64,000 nucleotides of DNA, taken from Thiocapsa rosea. Lineage in GTDB: Bacteria; Pseudomonadota; Gammaproteobacteria; Chromatiales; Chromatiaceae. The stretch lies in assembly GCF_003634315.1 (NCBI RefSeq), contig NZ_RBXL01000001.1, positions 1,782,501 to 1,846,500 of the forward strand. Direction: 5' to 3'. Under the pieces are notes generated by a model. That model saw nothing but the letters and a program-made list of their open reading frames with translations. It had not been told where the DNA came from and did not search any database. The position numbers and the translations under genes were made by a program. Below, in pieces: positions 8,742-17,999 of the stretch; position 1 is the stretch's first letter; each line of letters begins with the position of its first letter.

Positions 8742-10052
8742 TCATGAGCCGGCGCTGGTCCGGCGCCGGTTGCGGGCCGCGACCGGGTCGGCGAGCAGAT
8801 CCCGATAGAGCTCGATCGTCGACTCCACCTTCGCGTCCCAGGCGTAGCGCTCTTCGGCCCGGCGTCGCCCGGCCTCCCCGCGCTGTCGCCAGCTCTCGGG
8901 GTCGCGGACTAAATCGCGCAGCGCGGCCACGAGTCCCTCGACGACCGCCTCGGGTCCGCTCGGCGGCAGAGCCAGGCCGACCGCCGGGTCGACGATCTCC
9001 GCCGGCCCGCCGAAATCCACCGCGATCACCGGACGGGCGCAGGCCATGGCCTCCAAGAGCACGGCACCGCCGGACTCGCGCACCGAGGGAAGACAGAAGA
9101 CATGTGCCGCGCGGATCTCGGCCGCCACCTCGGGGGGCGGAAGATTGCCGGTAAAACGCACCTGCTCGTCGAGCCCGAGCCGCGTGGTCTGCTCGCGCCA
9201 CTCGCCGGACAAGGGACCCTCCCCGACGATGCAGAGCCGGACCGGCATTTCGGGAGCGAGTCGCGCAACCGCGTCGAGCAACATGCCAACCCCTTTGAAG
9301 GGCACCAGACGTCCGACGAAGACCAACCGCAGCGGCTCGCCCGCCACTCCGGGCGCAGTCGGCCAGGGTGCGGCCGGGAAGGTCTCGAGCTCCACCCCGT
9401 TCTCCAGCACGGGCAGGCAGAGGCGATGATAGCGGCGCGGGATGCCCTCGACTGTGGAGCGCGTCGCAGTCAGGATGGCCGTCGCATGACGCGTCCCGCC
9501 CGTCAGTGCATCGAAGACCCGCCCGAGATGGCGCACCGGGTAGAGCCAGGCCGCGTCCGCACGGAGGATGTCGCGGAACCCGGGCGGCAGACCCAAGTTG
9601 CCGTTCCAGGGTCCGAGCACCACCGGCAGGCCCAGACGGTGGAGGCGCGTGGCCGCGAGCGGCGAGACCGGCGTCGGGGCATGCACGATGTCCCAGGGCG
9701 TGCCGTCCCGTGACTCCTCCCGTGCGATGCGCAGCGCCTCGCGGTCGTAGACATAGAAATCCAGCGAGGAGACCAGGAAGACGGCATGCTCGCTCTTGGG
9801 GAAGATCCGCGAGGCGACCCGGTACAAGGGACCGGCAAACCATTCGGTGTCGATATAGAGGATTCGGCTGTCGGCCACCGGCCCGCCAGCCGCCTCGATG
9901 GCGGGGCGGTTGCGGACATGGGTGAGCAAGGTCGTCGGCAGCCTACGGGCGAGTCGGCTGTACCAGTGCCAGCCGATCTGCGAGACCGAGCCCATGCCGG
10001 GGCCGCATTGGTAGGCGGACAGAAGTAAACGCGGTCCTCGTGCTGCACTCAT
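8742..10052 (-). CDS. Family 4 glycosyltransferase
   Basis: A 436-residue GT-B enzyme. The N-terminal half shows LLLSAYQCGPGMGSVSQIGW, a glycine-rich opening typical of GT4 enzymes that act on lipid-linked sugars. The C-terminal half has FVGRLVPFKGVGMLLDA, LCIVGEGPLSGEW and SVRESGGAVLLEAMACARP. The ATG at 10052 is chosen because the reading frame upstream has no homology-like sequence and GGGA precedes this codon. It is the first gene of the distal EPS unit and is divergent from the pilin gene. Confidence 0.88.
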   Translation of the reverse strand: MSAARGPRLLLSAYQCGPGMGSVSQIGWHWYSRLARRLPTTLLTHVRNRPAIEAAGGPVADSRILYIDTEWFAGPLYRVASRIFPKSEHAVFLVSSLDFYVYDREALRIAREESRDGTPWDIVHAPTPVSPLAATRLHRLGLPVVLGPWNGNLGLPPGFRDILRADAAWLYPVRHLGRVFDALTGGTRHATAILTATRSTVEGIPRRYHRLCLPVLENGVELETFPAAPWPTAPGVAGEPLRLVFVGRLVPFKGVGMLLDAVARLAPEMPVRLCIVGEGPLSGEWREQTTRLGLDEQVRFTGNLPPPEVAAEIRAAHVFCLPSVRESGGAVLLEAMACARPVIAVDFGGPAEIVDPAVGLALPPSGPEAVVEGLVAALRDLVRDPESWRQRGEAGRRRAEERYAWDAKVESTIELYRDLLADPVAARNRRRTSAGS

Positions 10053-10657
10053 GAGCGTTCCCGTCCCGCCGTTGTCGTTGTTCTCATGCTCCCGTACGAT
10101 CAGTGTAGATGCCGGTGATGCCCGGCTCCAGTCCCATCGACAGGATCGGCCCCGGGGTCGATGCCGGCAGTCTCGTTGATATCGTCCGGATTCGGTGTGA
10201 TCCGCAGAACGACCGGGGCGGGCATCGTGCCGATGCGTTCGCCAGTCGTTCCCCGAGAGCATGGACGAGGGCGTCACGCGAACCTGCGACCTGGGTCACA
10301 TTTCGACCGACAGCGGCCCTCTGCCCCCCGACAGGCGGCTGCCCCATTCCCCGGCACTGCGGCCGAGCGGGCAGCACGTTCAAGGCCATGTCCCGATGAG
10401 GAATCAGGCGGCTTGCAGCCCCGTAAGACCCTTGATCGGGTCGATCGGCCGGGTCCGGCACGCTCCGAGGAGATCATTTAGCCGGATTACCTTGTGCAGA
10501 ATGGTCTGTTTTTTGCCTCAAGCCATGAGGCCGTGATGCGGATGGATCGAAGACCGCCGTTTCGATCCCTCGGATGACCTTTGGCTCGTTCGGTGTCGGC
10601 TGCGGAGCGGGTGCTCGAATCGGATCACAACAGCTATTAAAGGGAGTAGGTCTTCGA
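10053..10657. other. Divergent intergenic region before the pilin gene
   Basis: About 600 bp between a minus-strand glycosyltransferase and the plus-strand pilin. No convincing gene is present: short frames here lack ribosome sites and protein-like composition. The plus-strand half contains the sigma-54-like site at 10502-10517 and the pilin leader. The minus-strand half presumably holds the promoter of the distal EPS unit, which I could not locate. Confidence 0.5.
10502..10517 (+). promoter_or_regulatory. Possible sigma-54 promoter for the pilin gene
   Basis: TGGTCTGTTTTTTGCC keeps the GG and GC pairs of a -24/-12 promoter at exact ten-base spacing and matches TTGC at -12, but only TGG at -24. 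It lies about 140 bp before the pilin start codon. Pilin genes are often under sigma-54 and PilR control, which supports the guess. Confidence 0.35.
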
Positions 10658-11536
10658 ATGAATCGTCTAATGAACAGCGCGCAGAAGGGTTTCAATCTCA
10701 TCGAGATCATGGTCGTCGTTGCCGTGATCGGTATACTTGCAGCGATCGCCGTTCCGGCCTATCGGGACTACAGCATTCGCTCCAAGGTCAGCGAAGCCTT
10801 AGGCATGGCGTCTTCGCTGAAGGTCGGCGTGGTCGAACAGGCGGCGAACGGCGGGCTCGCGAGTCTGTCCGGAGATAGCGACGGCGACGGCGACGCGCCG
10901 CAGGTGAGTCGTTATGTCGCAGACCTTGCGATCGAGGGGCTCGGCGTGATTTCGGTGACGACTCAAAACACCGGGGCGACGGTTGATCCCGTGCTGAAAT
11001 TGGTTCCGAGCGAGAACGGCGGCATCGTCTGGCGCTGTCTGAAGACATCGGAAACGCTCGCGAGTCAGGTTCCGCCGAACTGCCGTGAAGATGTTGCCGG
11101 AGACGAGGTCGCCGAGGACGAGATCCCCGAAGGCTACAAGACGTCGACGGATCCAAAGGCCATCGAAGACACTGTCGCGGAGCTTTTTCGAGCGTTTGAG
11201 GATTTCACGAAAAAATTCCTGGCGGGCGGCGGGGCGCTGCCCCTCTTACACCAAGACAGCGGCTCTTATTCATGGAATAACTCGACCGTGTTCATGGACG
11301 GCTTCTTTGAGTTCGCAGGCATCACTGACTTCAATCGCAGCGGATATGAGCCGATCTCGAATTTCAAGGTCTTCTACAAGCGCGACGCAAATGGCAAACC
11401 GACATCGGAGGTGTCTGGCGTCTATTTGCAGATCGGCGGTACACAACACATTCGCTTCTCAAACGGCACGACGGTCTCGGGAAAGCATTACAGCAATTAC
11501 ATCGACAACGACTCGAAACAGCTCAGGTTGCCTTGA
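10658..11536 (+). CDS. Type IV pilin-like protein with a long C-terminal extension
   Basis: A 292-residue prepilin. The leader [11 protein letters not shown] is followed by the peptidase site KG/FNLIEIM, the essential Glu at mature position 5 and the hydrophobic alpha-1 helix. The start at 10658 follows AAAGGGAGTAGG; upstream in-frame codons would spoil the short leader. Typical PilA subunits are 140-170 residues; this one goes on with an acidic segment (about 155-200) and an aromatic-rich domain to the end that I do not recognise. One cysteine pair (about 127 and 145) could form the usual disulfide. The gene lies alone on the plus strand inside the EPS locus and looks less GC-rich than its neighbours, which may point to transfer. 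It could be a minor pilin or adhesin. Confidence 0.82.
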   Translation: MNRLMNSAQKGFNLIEIMVVVAVIGILAAIAVPAYRDYSIRSKVSEALGMASSLKVGVVEQAANGGLASLSGDSDGDGDAPQVSRYVADLAIEGLGVISVTTQNTGATVDPVLKLVPSENGGIVWRCLKTSETLASQVPPNCREDVAGDEVAEDEIPEGYKTSTDPKAIEDTVAELFRAFEDFTKKFLAGGGALPLLHQDSGSYSWNNSTVFMDGFFEFAGITDFNRSGYEPISNFKVFYKRDANGKPTSEVSGVYLQIGGTQHIRFSNGTTVSGKHYSNYIDNDSKQLRLP

Positions 11537-11579
11537 CGCAGACTCGAATCGAGTGCCTGGCGGGCGCGCGTACGCACAT

Positions 11580-13109
11580 TCAGGTTAAGCCATCGAGGTA
11601 AGACGCGACACGACCTTCAATGGGTAGCAGGAGCCCGCCGCCGGAGGTCGGGTCACCGGCGATCGGCGTTCGGATGCCGTCGAGTTCTTCCCAGCGCCGA
11701 GCGAGGTAGCTGAACCACAAGGCCGGAGCGTCGCCGGTCGGAAGGTGCATGCGCACGAGGTAGTCGCCGAGACAGCGGCGTGCCAGCGCCTTCGGCGCGC
11801 GAGCGGAGCAGAGCAGGTAGGCGAGGTCCCCGAGCGGGATGCCCTCGAAGGTCGAAGAGCCCCAGTCGAGCACACGAAAATCCGAGCCGTCGGCGCGCGT
11901 CAGGCGCGTATTGTAGATGCCTAGATCGCCGTGCTCGAGGACCATCGGGAGAGATGGCGCGAGGCGCTGCAGGTCATCCAGTGCGGTCTCGGCCCGGTGC
12001 TGGACATTGCGGGGCAAGATACCGCGCGCAACTAAGCGCTGCAGGGGGGCGACGTGACGGGCCTGGATGTTTGCCCGCGTGGGCTGCTGTCGGGTTGTAT
12101 ATCCGAGCGTCGCCAACCAATCGGCCATGGCCAGGCAAAAACGTGTGCGGCTGCGCAGACGCCAGCGAATCCCGAAAAAGGCGTGCGTGGGCTCGTAGGT
12201 ATATGCGAGTGCCCAGCGTCCCGCCACCACGGCGGAGTCGGTCGGGCGGATGACTCGGACGGCTTCGGCCGGACCCAAGGCCCGCTCGATCCGATCGAGC
12301 TGCTCGGCCTCGGCCTGCAGGTGTTGCCCGCCGGCAAAGCGTGCGGCCTTGATCAGGCGTCGAGGTCGTCCGTCCTCGTCCAAACTGAAGGCCAGGATCG
12401 GGTTGCCCGGCCCAAGGCGACCCGAGGCCAACAACCAGCGCTCCGGGGGCGTCGATCGGATGGCGTCCTCTCCGATGGAAGCCAGAGCCAGGCGCAGGGC
12501 TGCGAGCAGTGTCGGAAGCGGCTCGCCGCCATCGCGACGATAGAGCGCGATCCCGAGCTCGGGCAGAAGCCGCGCCGCGGCGCGGGGCCACAGACGTGCA
12601 CGCAGACCTGTCGCGGAGCGCGACGGGAAGAGCCGAAGGTCGCGCGCGGCGGCACGCCAGCCAGCGAGGTTGTCGGGGATCAGCACCCGGAAGGCGGGCC
12701 AGTCCGGATAGGCGCGCCAGCGACCGACCGGTGTCAATCCAGCCGGTGCCGCAACGACCTTCAGGCCGATAAATCGGCACAGGACACCACCCGGGCGCAG
12801 GTAACGTCCGGCCGCGATGTCGTCCGAGAAGACAAGGTCATAGGGACCTTCGGGTGCCTCGATTCGGCGTACGCGCTCGGGTGCCGCGAGGGCGGCCATC
12901 GCTGCGAGCGTGTTTTCCTGCAATCTGTCGTGCGGGGGCTCGACGACCAGATCGATCGTGCCGAGCTCCCCGGCGAGATGGGGGAGAAAGGCCGGCTCGC
13001 GCACGCCGAGGACCAGGGTGCGGATCTCGGGGCCGATCGGAAGGAGTAGCTTGAAGTCGGCGAGACGATAGTCTTCGACGCGCGCCGAGGCCCGCAGATC
13101 AATGCTCAT
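11580..13109 (-). CDS. Two-domain protein with C-terminal APH-like phosphotransferase fold
   Basis: This 509-residue protein is only partly recognised. The C-terminal part (about 225-500) has the aminoglycoside/choline kinase-like catalytic loop LEHGDLGIYNTRL and the metal site FRVLDWGSSTFEG, so it probably phosphorylates a small hydroxylated substrate or a sugar. The N-terminal part (about 25-200) has a Rossmann-like beginning (IRTLVLGVREPAFL) and a DLVFSDD segment, reminiscent of a methyltransferase, but without a clear SAM motif. It overlaps the end of the flippase gene by 11 bp and closes the proximal EPS unit. Related kinase-like proteins occur in other EPS loci without a proven role. 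Confidence 0.7.
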   Translation of the reverse strand: MSIDLRASARVEDYRLADFKLLLPIGPEIRTLVLGVREPAFLPHLAGELGTIDLVVEPPHDRLQENTLAAMAALAAPERVRRIEAPEGPYDLVFSDDIAAGRYLRPGGVLCRFIGLKVVAAPAGLTPVGRWRAYPDWPAFRVLIPDNLAGWRAAARDLRLFPSRSATGLRARLWPRAAARLLPELGIALYRRDGGEPLPTLLAALRLALASIGEDAIRSTPPERWLLASGRLGPGNPILAFSLDEDGRPRRLIKAARFAGGQHLQAEAEQLDRIERALGPAEAVRVIRPTDSAVVAGRWALAYTYEPTHAFFGIRWRLRSRTRFCLAMADWLATLGYTTRQQPTRANIQARHVAPLQRLVARGILPRNVQHRAETALDDLQRLAPSLPMVLEHGDLGIYNTRLTRADGSDFRVLDWGSSTFEGIPLGDLAYLLCSARAPKALARRCLGDYLVRMHLPTGDAPALWFSYLARRWEELDGIRTPIAGDPTSGGGLLLPIEGRVASYLDGLT

Positions 13110-14754
13110 TCGGATGCCCTCTCTTGCGTTGACGCCGAGTACCGCTCAAGCGTCCGACCAAACCCCTGAGCTTGCCCGCAACGAAGTCCTTTTCGCCCGC
13201 ATCGAGTTGAACGAGCCACAGAAAGCCCGCCTGGAGTGTGCAGTAGGTGATGCCGGCGACCAAGACCAGCAGGACGCTGCCCCAACGATCGTCGCCGACC
13301 GACTCGACCCAGGGCCGAGCCAGCAAATAGAGTGCGAATCCGGTCAGATAGGGCCAGAGACCGGGCAGGAGGGCGTCGCGCATAAAACGGTACTGGCCCA
13401 GTGCCAGGAACCGATTGGTATAGATCATATAGATCAGCGCACTCAGGATCATGGCCAGGGCAACCGCCACGGTGATCACCACCACATCGATCCCGAACAT
13501 CAGGAAGCCGATACCCACCAAGATGATCACCAGCGCAAGCTGCGATAGCGGGTAGATCAGCTCGCGTGCCGGGATCCCCATACCGCGGTAGATATTCGAG
13601 GCCGGACCGGTCAGGACGTTGAGCTGGAAGGGCAGGGTGAAGCAGGCCAGGATCAGCGGGGCCAGGGCAAATTCCGGATTCGGACCGAGCCAGGCGACGA
13701 TCAGGGGAGCGGCGAAGGCAGCCATGAAGCCCATCATGAAGCCGGTCACCAGATTGATGTAACGCGCGCCCTTCAGATAAAGCGCAAGCAGCTCGCCGCG
13801 GCGCTCCTGCGTGTGCATGTAGGAGGTTGCCGGCAAGAGGACGGCGTTCATGGAGGACGGGATGGATGTCGCCATCACCGGAAATTTCTGGGCGACGTCG
13901 AACAGTCCGGTCGCCTGCACATTGATGAAGAGTCCCGCGATCAGCTTTTCGATCGAACGCAGAAACATGCCGAGAAAGCCCGAGAGCTGCACGATCCCGC
14001 CGTAGCGGTAAAAGAGCGCGAGATCGGCCCGGTTGAAGCGCCGCAGCGAGAGCCTCAAGCCCGGGAGGTTGCGGAAGCAGAGCAGGACATTGACGCTGAT
14101 CGATATCAGATAGCGGATCGCGAAGGCATACAGCAGGCCATAGACGCCGAATCCAGCCAGCAGGAAGACCACGACCAGCAGGGTCTCGAGCAGGAAGGTC
14201 CCGACCCAGACCTGATTCTGCTGCACGATACGTTGCAGCCCGGTGAGAACATAGGCAAAGGCGCCCCAGCTCAGCTCGAGCACGAAGATGGCTGCGCTGC
14301 CGAAGATGAGCACGAACGCGGTGGTCTGCAGCTCGGGCGAGACCGAGAGGGCCTCGATCAGGGTCGGCAGTCCGATCCAGAGAAGCCCGAGCGCGACGAC
14401 ACCGATGAGACTGACCAGCGTCACCCCGGTCGAGAGGAGATCGCCGATCCGGTGCTCCTCGCCTTGGGCATGATACTGGGCCACGTAGCGGATGTAGACG
14501 TTGGAGACCCCGAAAGCGCTCATCCCCAAATAGCCGATCAGGATGAAGCACATCGCCCAAATGCCGTATTCCTCCAGACTGATGTAGGCCAGGATGATCG
14601 GCGGGAGAAAGAAGCGGGTGGCCAGATAGAGGAGCTTGGCGCCGACCGAGCTGAAGATGTTGCGGCTCACGAGACGGTTCATACCGCCCGCGTCGAGCGG
14701 CTCGCCGCGGGCTGCCGCGGAGGTGCTGTCCTTGGGTGAATCGCTGTCCGTCAT
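13099..14754 (-). CDS. Polysaccharide flippase, Wzx/MATE-like
   Basis: A 551-residue inner-membrane protein with about 12-14 hydrophobic helices, opening SVGAKLLYLATRFFLPPIILAYISLEEYGIW, which is typical of the polysaccharide biosynthesis exporter family. It should flip lipid-linked repeat units across the inner membrane for Wzy polymerisation. The first 25 residues and the last 35, rich in Arg and Lys, are cytoplasmic tails. The gene overlaps the downstream kinase-like gene by 11 bp. A 172-bp gap separates it from the polymerase gene upstream; I see no feature in that gap. Confidence 0.9.
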   Translation of the reverse strand: MTDSDSPKDSTSAAARGEPLDAGGMNRLVSRNIFSSVGAKLLYLATRFFLPPIILAYISLEEYGIWAMCFILIGYLGMSAFGVSNVYIRYVAQYHAQGEEHRIGDLLSTGVTLVSLIGVVALGLLWIGLPTLIEALSVSPELQTTAFVLIFGSAAIFVLELSWGAFAYVLTGLQRIVQQNQVWVGTFLLETLLVVVFLLAGFGVYGLLYAFAIRYLISISVNVLLCFRNLPGLRLSLRRFNRADLALFYRYGGIVQLSGFLGMFLRSIEKLIAGLFINVQATGLFDVAQKFPVMATSIPSSMNAVLLPATSYMHTQERRGELLALYLKGARYINLVTGFMMGFMAAFAAPLIVAWLGPNPEFALAPLILACFTLPFQLNVLTGPASNIYRGMGIPARELIYPLSQLALVIILVGIGFLMFGIDVVVITVAVALAMILSALIYMIYTNRFLALGQYRFMRDALLPGLWPYLTGFALYLLARPWVESVGDDRWGSVLLVLVAGITYCTLQAGFLWLVQLDAGEKDFVAGKLRGLVGRLSGTRRQRKRGHPNEH

Positions 14755-14926
14755 AATTGTCGGCTCGTTGTGCTACGGCCTCGGTGGCCCGGGTCGGTTG
14801 CCCTGAATCCCTGTCACGCTGTCGGTGTTTGTCGCCCGAGATACGGCCTGCGTCCGAGTCGATGCCTGGACGCCACACTGACCGCGGACCAAAGAATACA
14901 GGATGCAGACGGCATCGAGAGGTGAC

Positions 14927-16303
14927 TCATGTCATGACTCGGCGGAACCGATGGGCCGGTTTCGGCTCGGGCGGCACGGCTGTCTCGGTGCCGATGCCTT
15001 CCACGCCCGAGTCCATATAGGCGATACCCCATCCGGTGATCAGGAAAAGGAGCGGCACGGTCTGCAGTCCGAGGTAGACGGTGGCGATCGAGAAGGCGAT
15101 CGCCAGATAAAGGCTCGCCAGGGTAAAGGCCAGAGAGCTCCCGCGAGGCTCTGCGAGCGGTTGGCGCATCCCGTGCGCGGTCAGGCGCACCAGCATGATC
15201 AGGATGATCGCGAGCAGGCAGACCAGGGCGATCAGCCCGTGCATCAAGAGCAGCAGCAGATAGTAGTTGTCGATCGAGGGCATCCCCGGCACCTTCGGCC
15301 AAGCGGTCAGGCCCCAGCCGAACCAGCGCTTCTCGGATGCGATCTCGGAGTATTCGGTCAAGAGCTCCCAGCGGTAGGCGGCCGATTCTTGGGCGACTGT
15401 TTCCGCGCCCTCGCGCCCGACCGAGACATAGTCGAGGAACCAAATGACACCGGGTATGCCGACGAAGACGAGGACCGCAATGACGGCACCGATCGCCGCA
15501 ACCCGTTGGCGCGAGCGCCCGATTATGACCAGCATCGCCGCCAGGATGGCCGCCATCCAGGGTCCGCGCACCATGGTCATGATGACACCGGCAAGCAGCC
15601 CGAGGGTGATGAGCCGGCTCTGACTGATCGGCAGCCAAGGGGCGAAACGGGGTTTCGGCTCCCAGGCGCCGCTCCATTCGAGCCAGCGCTGGATCCGGTA
15701 GCCGATCACCAAGACGACGCCGGCCAGGATGGCATGACCGTAGGGGCCGGCGACCCGTGCGAAACCCCAGCGGAAGGTCGTGACCCAACGCGCCTGACCG
15801 GGAAAAAAGGGATCCAGGATCATCCGCCAAGGCGTGGTGCCGAAGCGAAACTCGTAGACCGAGACCGCCGAGATGATGAAGAGACAGACCACCAGGATCT
15901 TGGCGAACCGCACCCGATTCCCGGCCGGCTCGATCAGGCTTTTTGCGAAGATGTAGGGCAGCACCACCCAGGTCAGCATGTTGAACATGAGGTTCTGGGC
16001 ATCGCTGTAACCCGATGCACGGTATTCGGAAATGCTCGCGGCGAGCGCAAAGCCGTAGACCAGGAGATCCATCGCGTGAAAGCGAAACCCCGGCATTCCT
16101 CGCGCGAAGAAGGCGAATGCGGTTCCGACGGCAGCGGCTTGACCGAAGGTCGGATCCGGCAGCCCCGGTGCGTTCCACCGATAGTATTCCGGCAGAAGGA
16201 GCATGGTCGGGAGATAGACCATCAGGAATGCCGCGTGGGGTCCGCGGGTGAGTCCGATCCAGGCCGCCAGAAGGCCCGGAATCAGCGCAATGATGGCAAG
16301 CAC
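14927..16303 (-). CDS. O-antigen ligase/polymerase family protein (Wzy-like)
   Basis: A 458-residue membrane protein with about 10-12 helices and one large periplasmic loop (about 285-345, with SVGREGAETVAQESAAYRWE and FGWGLTAWP). This is the usual architecture of the Wzy_C family of polymerases and ligases. Given the adjacent flippase and the Wza and Wzc homologues, polymerisation of the EPS repeat unit in the periplasm is the likely job. Such proteins diverge fast, so the call rests on topology and the loop motifs. Confidence 0.8.
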   Translation of the reverse strand: MLAIIALIPGLLAAWIGLTRGPHAAFLMVYLPTMLLLPEYYRWNAPGLPDPTFGQAAAVGTAFAFFARGMPGFRFHAMDLLVYGFALAASISEYRASGYSDAQNLMFNMLTWVVLPYIFAKSLIEPAGNRVRFAKILVVCLFIISAVSVYEFRFGTTPWRMILDPFFPGQARWVTTFRWGFARVAGPYGHAILAGVVLVIGYRIQRWLEWSGAWEPKPRFAPWLPISQSRLITLGLLAGVIMTMVRGPWMAAILAAMLVIIGRSRQRVAAIGAVIAVLVFVGIPGVIWFLDYVSVGREGAETVAQESAAYRWELLTEYSEIASEKRWFGWGLTAWPKVPGMPSIDNYYLLLLLMHGLIALVCLLAIILIMLVRLTAHGMRQPLAEPRGSSLAFTLASLYLAIAFSIATVYLGLQTVPLLFLITGWGIAYMDSGVEGIGTETAVPPEPKPAHRFRRVMT

Positions 16304-16333
16304 CGGGTCGGCTCCCTCAGTCGAGGAGGGTTG

Positions 16334-16963
16334 TCAGCTCGACGGCTCGGTCCGTTGGGCCGTCGAGGACGACTTGATGAGGCGTGCCGGGATCCCGACC
16401 GCGACCGCACCGGCCGGGATATCCCGGGTCACCACGGCGTTGGCGCCGATGACGGCACCGTCGCCGATCGTCACCCCCGGCAGCACGGTGACCCCTCGCC
16501 CGATCCAAACCTGACGCCCGATCGCGATCGGACGGCTCTCGTGTCCGGACCAACGCAACGCCCGATCCGTCCCGGTACGATGGTTGGCGTCGCGGATGCT
16601 GCTGTATTCGCCGATCATGCTGCCCTCGCCGATGTGGATCCGCTCGAAGGCGACCAGATGAACCCCACGCGAGATCACCACCTCGTCGCCGATCCGGATC
16701 TCGCCCGCCCCTTGGGTCTCGAGGTAGAGACCGGGGTAGAGATAGAGCTGGCGGCCCAAGCGGATGTTGCCCGTGCCGTGGATCTCGGGGACACCGAGTA
16801 CCACGACCGAGGGATCCAGCGCGGACGTGATCCGCTCGCGCAGACGCGCATGGTTCCAAAGACGTCCGAGGGGCTCCAGAAGCCGACGTCGCAGCCGCGC
16901 GAGCGGAGTCAGCGCGGAAACCGCAAGACCTTTGATGCCTTTGCTCATTGCGCGTTCTCCCAT
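16334..16963 (-). CDS. Hexapeptide-repeat acetyltransferase (WcaF/Maa type)
   Basis: A 209-residue beta-helix acyltransferase. Repeats run from about residue 60 to 195, including IGEGSMIGEYSSI, the active-site region DANHRTG, the coil VWIGRGVTVLPGVTIGDGAVIGANAVV and the closing AVGIPARLIK. The C-terminal tail is very like that of the acetyltransferase at 2168-2752, so the locus encodes two acetyl-decorating enzymes. Start at 16963, or at the Met five codons later. It sits 30 bp before the polymerase gene. Confidence 0.85.
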   Translation of the reverse strand: MGERAMSKGIKGLAVSALTPLARLRRRLLEPLGRLWNHARLRERITSALDPSVVVLGVPEIHGTGNIRLGRQLYLYPGLYLETQGAGEIRIGDEVVISRGVHLVAFERIHIGEGSMIGEYSSIRDANHRTGTDRALRWSGHESRPIAIGRQVWIGRGVTVLPGVTIGDGAVIGANAVVTRDIPAGAVAVGIPARLIKSSSTAQRTEPSS

Positions 16964-16988
16964 GCCTCGTGCGCGACCGATATGTGGG

Positions 16989-17999
16989 CTATTTGTACTC
17001 GATCAGGCGTCGTCGGCGTCCGGCGCGACGATCGCGGTAGAAGCTCAACTGGCCGATCAAAATCGGAATTTGCTGCAGGTGCGAATGCACGCCGTACAGC
17101 AGCCGGGTGACCAGGCTCGGATCCTTCCACTCCACCCGCCGCGCGGTGCGCACGATCAGCCCGAGATAAAAGACAACCGGCAGAAGCAGCGGCCAGAGAC
17201 TCTCCTCGACGACCGCGAAGACGATCCCGCCCAGCGCGGCAAGGATCAGGATGGCCGCATGGATTCGATTGCGACGAACCTCCGCCGACCAGAGCGGATA
17301 GTCGCTGTCGCGGAATCGCGACGCGACCTCCGCATAAGCATGGCCGGCGCGCTCGGCACGACGCCAATACTGTTCCCAGCGGGTCATCGCGAGATCATGC
17401 AGGGTCATCGGCTGGTCGATGTGCTCGATGCGGTAACCGAGCGTGCGCAGCCGCTGGCAGAGCTCGGGCTCCTCGCCAGCGATCAGGCGCTCGTCGAAGC
17501 CGTTCACGCGCTCCAAGGCGGCGCGGCGCATGAGGGCATCGCCGCCGCAGAACTCGCTCGGACCCGGTGGATAGATCCAGTCCAGATCCAGCACCCGGTT
17601 GTAGATCGACGCCTCCGGGTGCAGCTCGCGTCGGTGTCCCCAGACGACGGCGACGTTTGGATCCTTCAGCAGCGGCAACGCGCTCGCGACGAAATCCGGA
17701 TCCAGGAGGGTGTCGCCGTCGAGGAAGAGGACCACGGGCGCCTGTGCGGCGCGCCACCCGGCATTGCGACCGAGCGCGGCGGACGGGCGTTGCGGATGGA
17801 CAACGATGACCTGTGCTCCGAGTGCCTTGGCCCGTTCGGCGCTGCCGTCCTTGGAGTCCGAGTCTACGTAGATGATCTCGATCCTGCCGCGGACCCCGCG
17901 AATCGCCTGCACGGAACGCAGGCAGCGCATGAGGCGCGAACCTTCATTGCGGCCGATGACGACGACCGAGAGCGCACAGCTGGATCCGTTCGGGTTCAT
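16989..17999 (-). CDS. Family 2 glycosyltransferase with C-terminal membrane segment
   Basis: A 336-residue enzyme. The GT2 domain shows LSVVVIGRNEGSRL, IIYVDSDSKDGSAE, the metal site VLFLDGDTLLDPDF and IAGEEPELCQRLR. One or two hydrophobic helices follow at about 245-280 (HAAILILAALGGIVFAVV), which anchor it to the inner membrane. The start codon overlaps the stop of the preceding GT4 gene (ATGA), so the pair is translationally coupled. Sugar specificity is unknown. Confidence 0.9.
   Translation of the reverse strand: MNPNGSSCALSVVVIGRNEGSRLMRCLRSVQAIRGVRGRIEIIYVDSDSKDGSAERAKALGAQVIVVHPQRPSAALGRNAGWRAAQAPVVLFLDGDTLLDPDFVASALPLLKDPNVAVVWGHRRELHPEASIYNRVLDLDWIYPPGPSEFCGGDALMRRAALERVNGFDERLIAGEEPELCQRLRTLGYRIEHIDQPMTLHDLAMTRWEQYWRRAERAGHAYAEVASRFRDSDYPLWSAEVRRNRIHAAILILAALGGIVFAVVEESLWPLLLPVVFYLGLIVRTARRVEWKDPSLVTRLLYGVHSHLQQIPILIGQLSFYRDRRAGRRRRLIEYK

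Noticed and set aside
10084-10461. A minus-strand frame of 125 residues before the pilin gene
   Set aside because: No ribosome site, no recognisable domain and a composition like non-coding GC-rich DNA.
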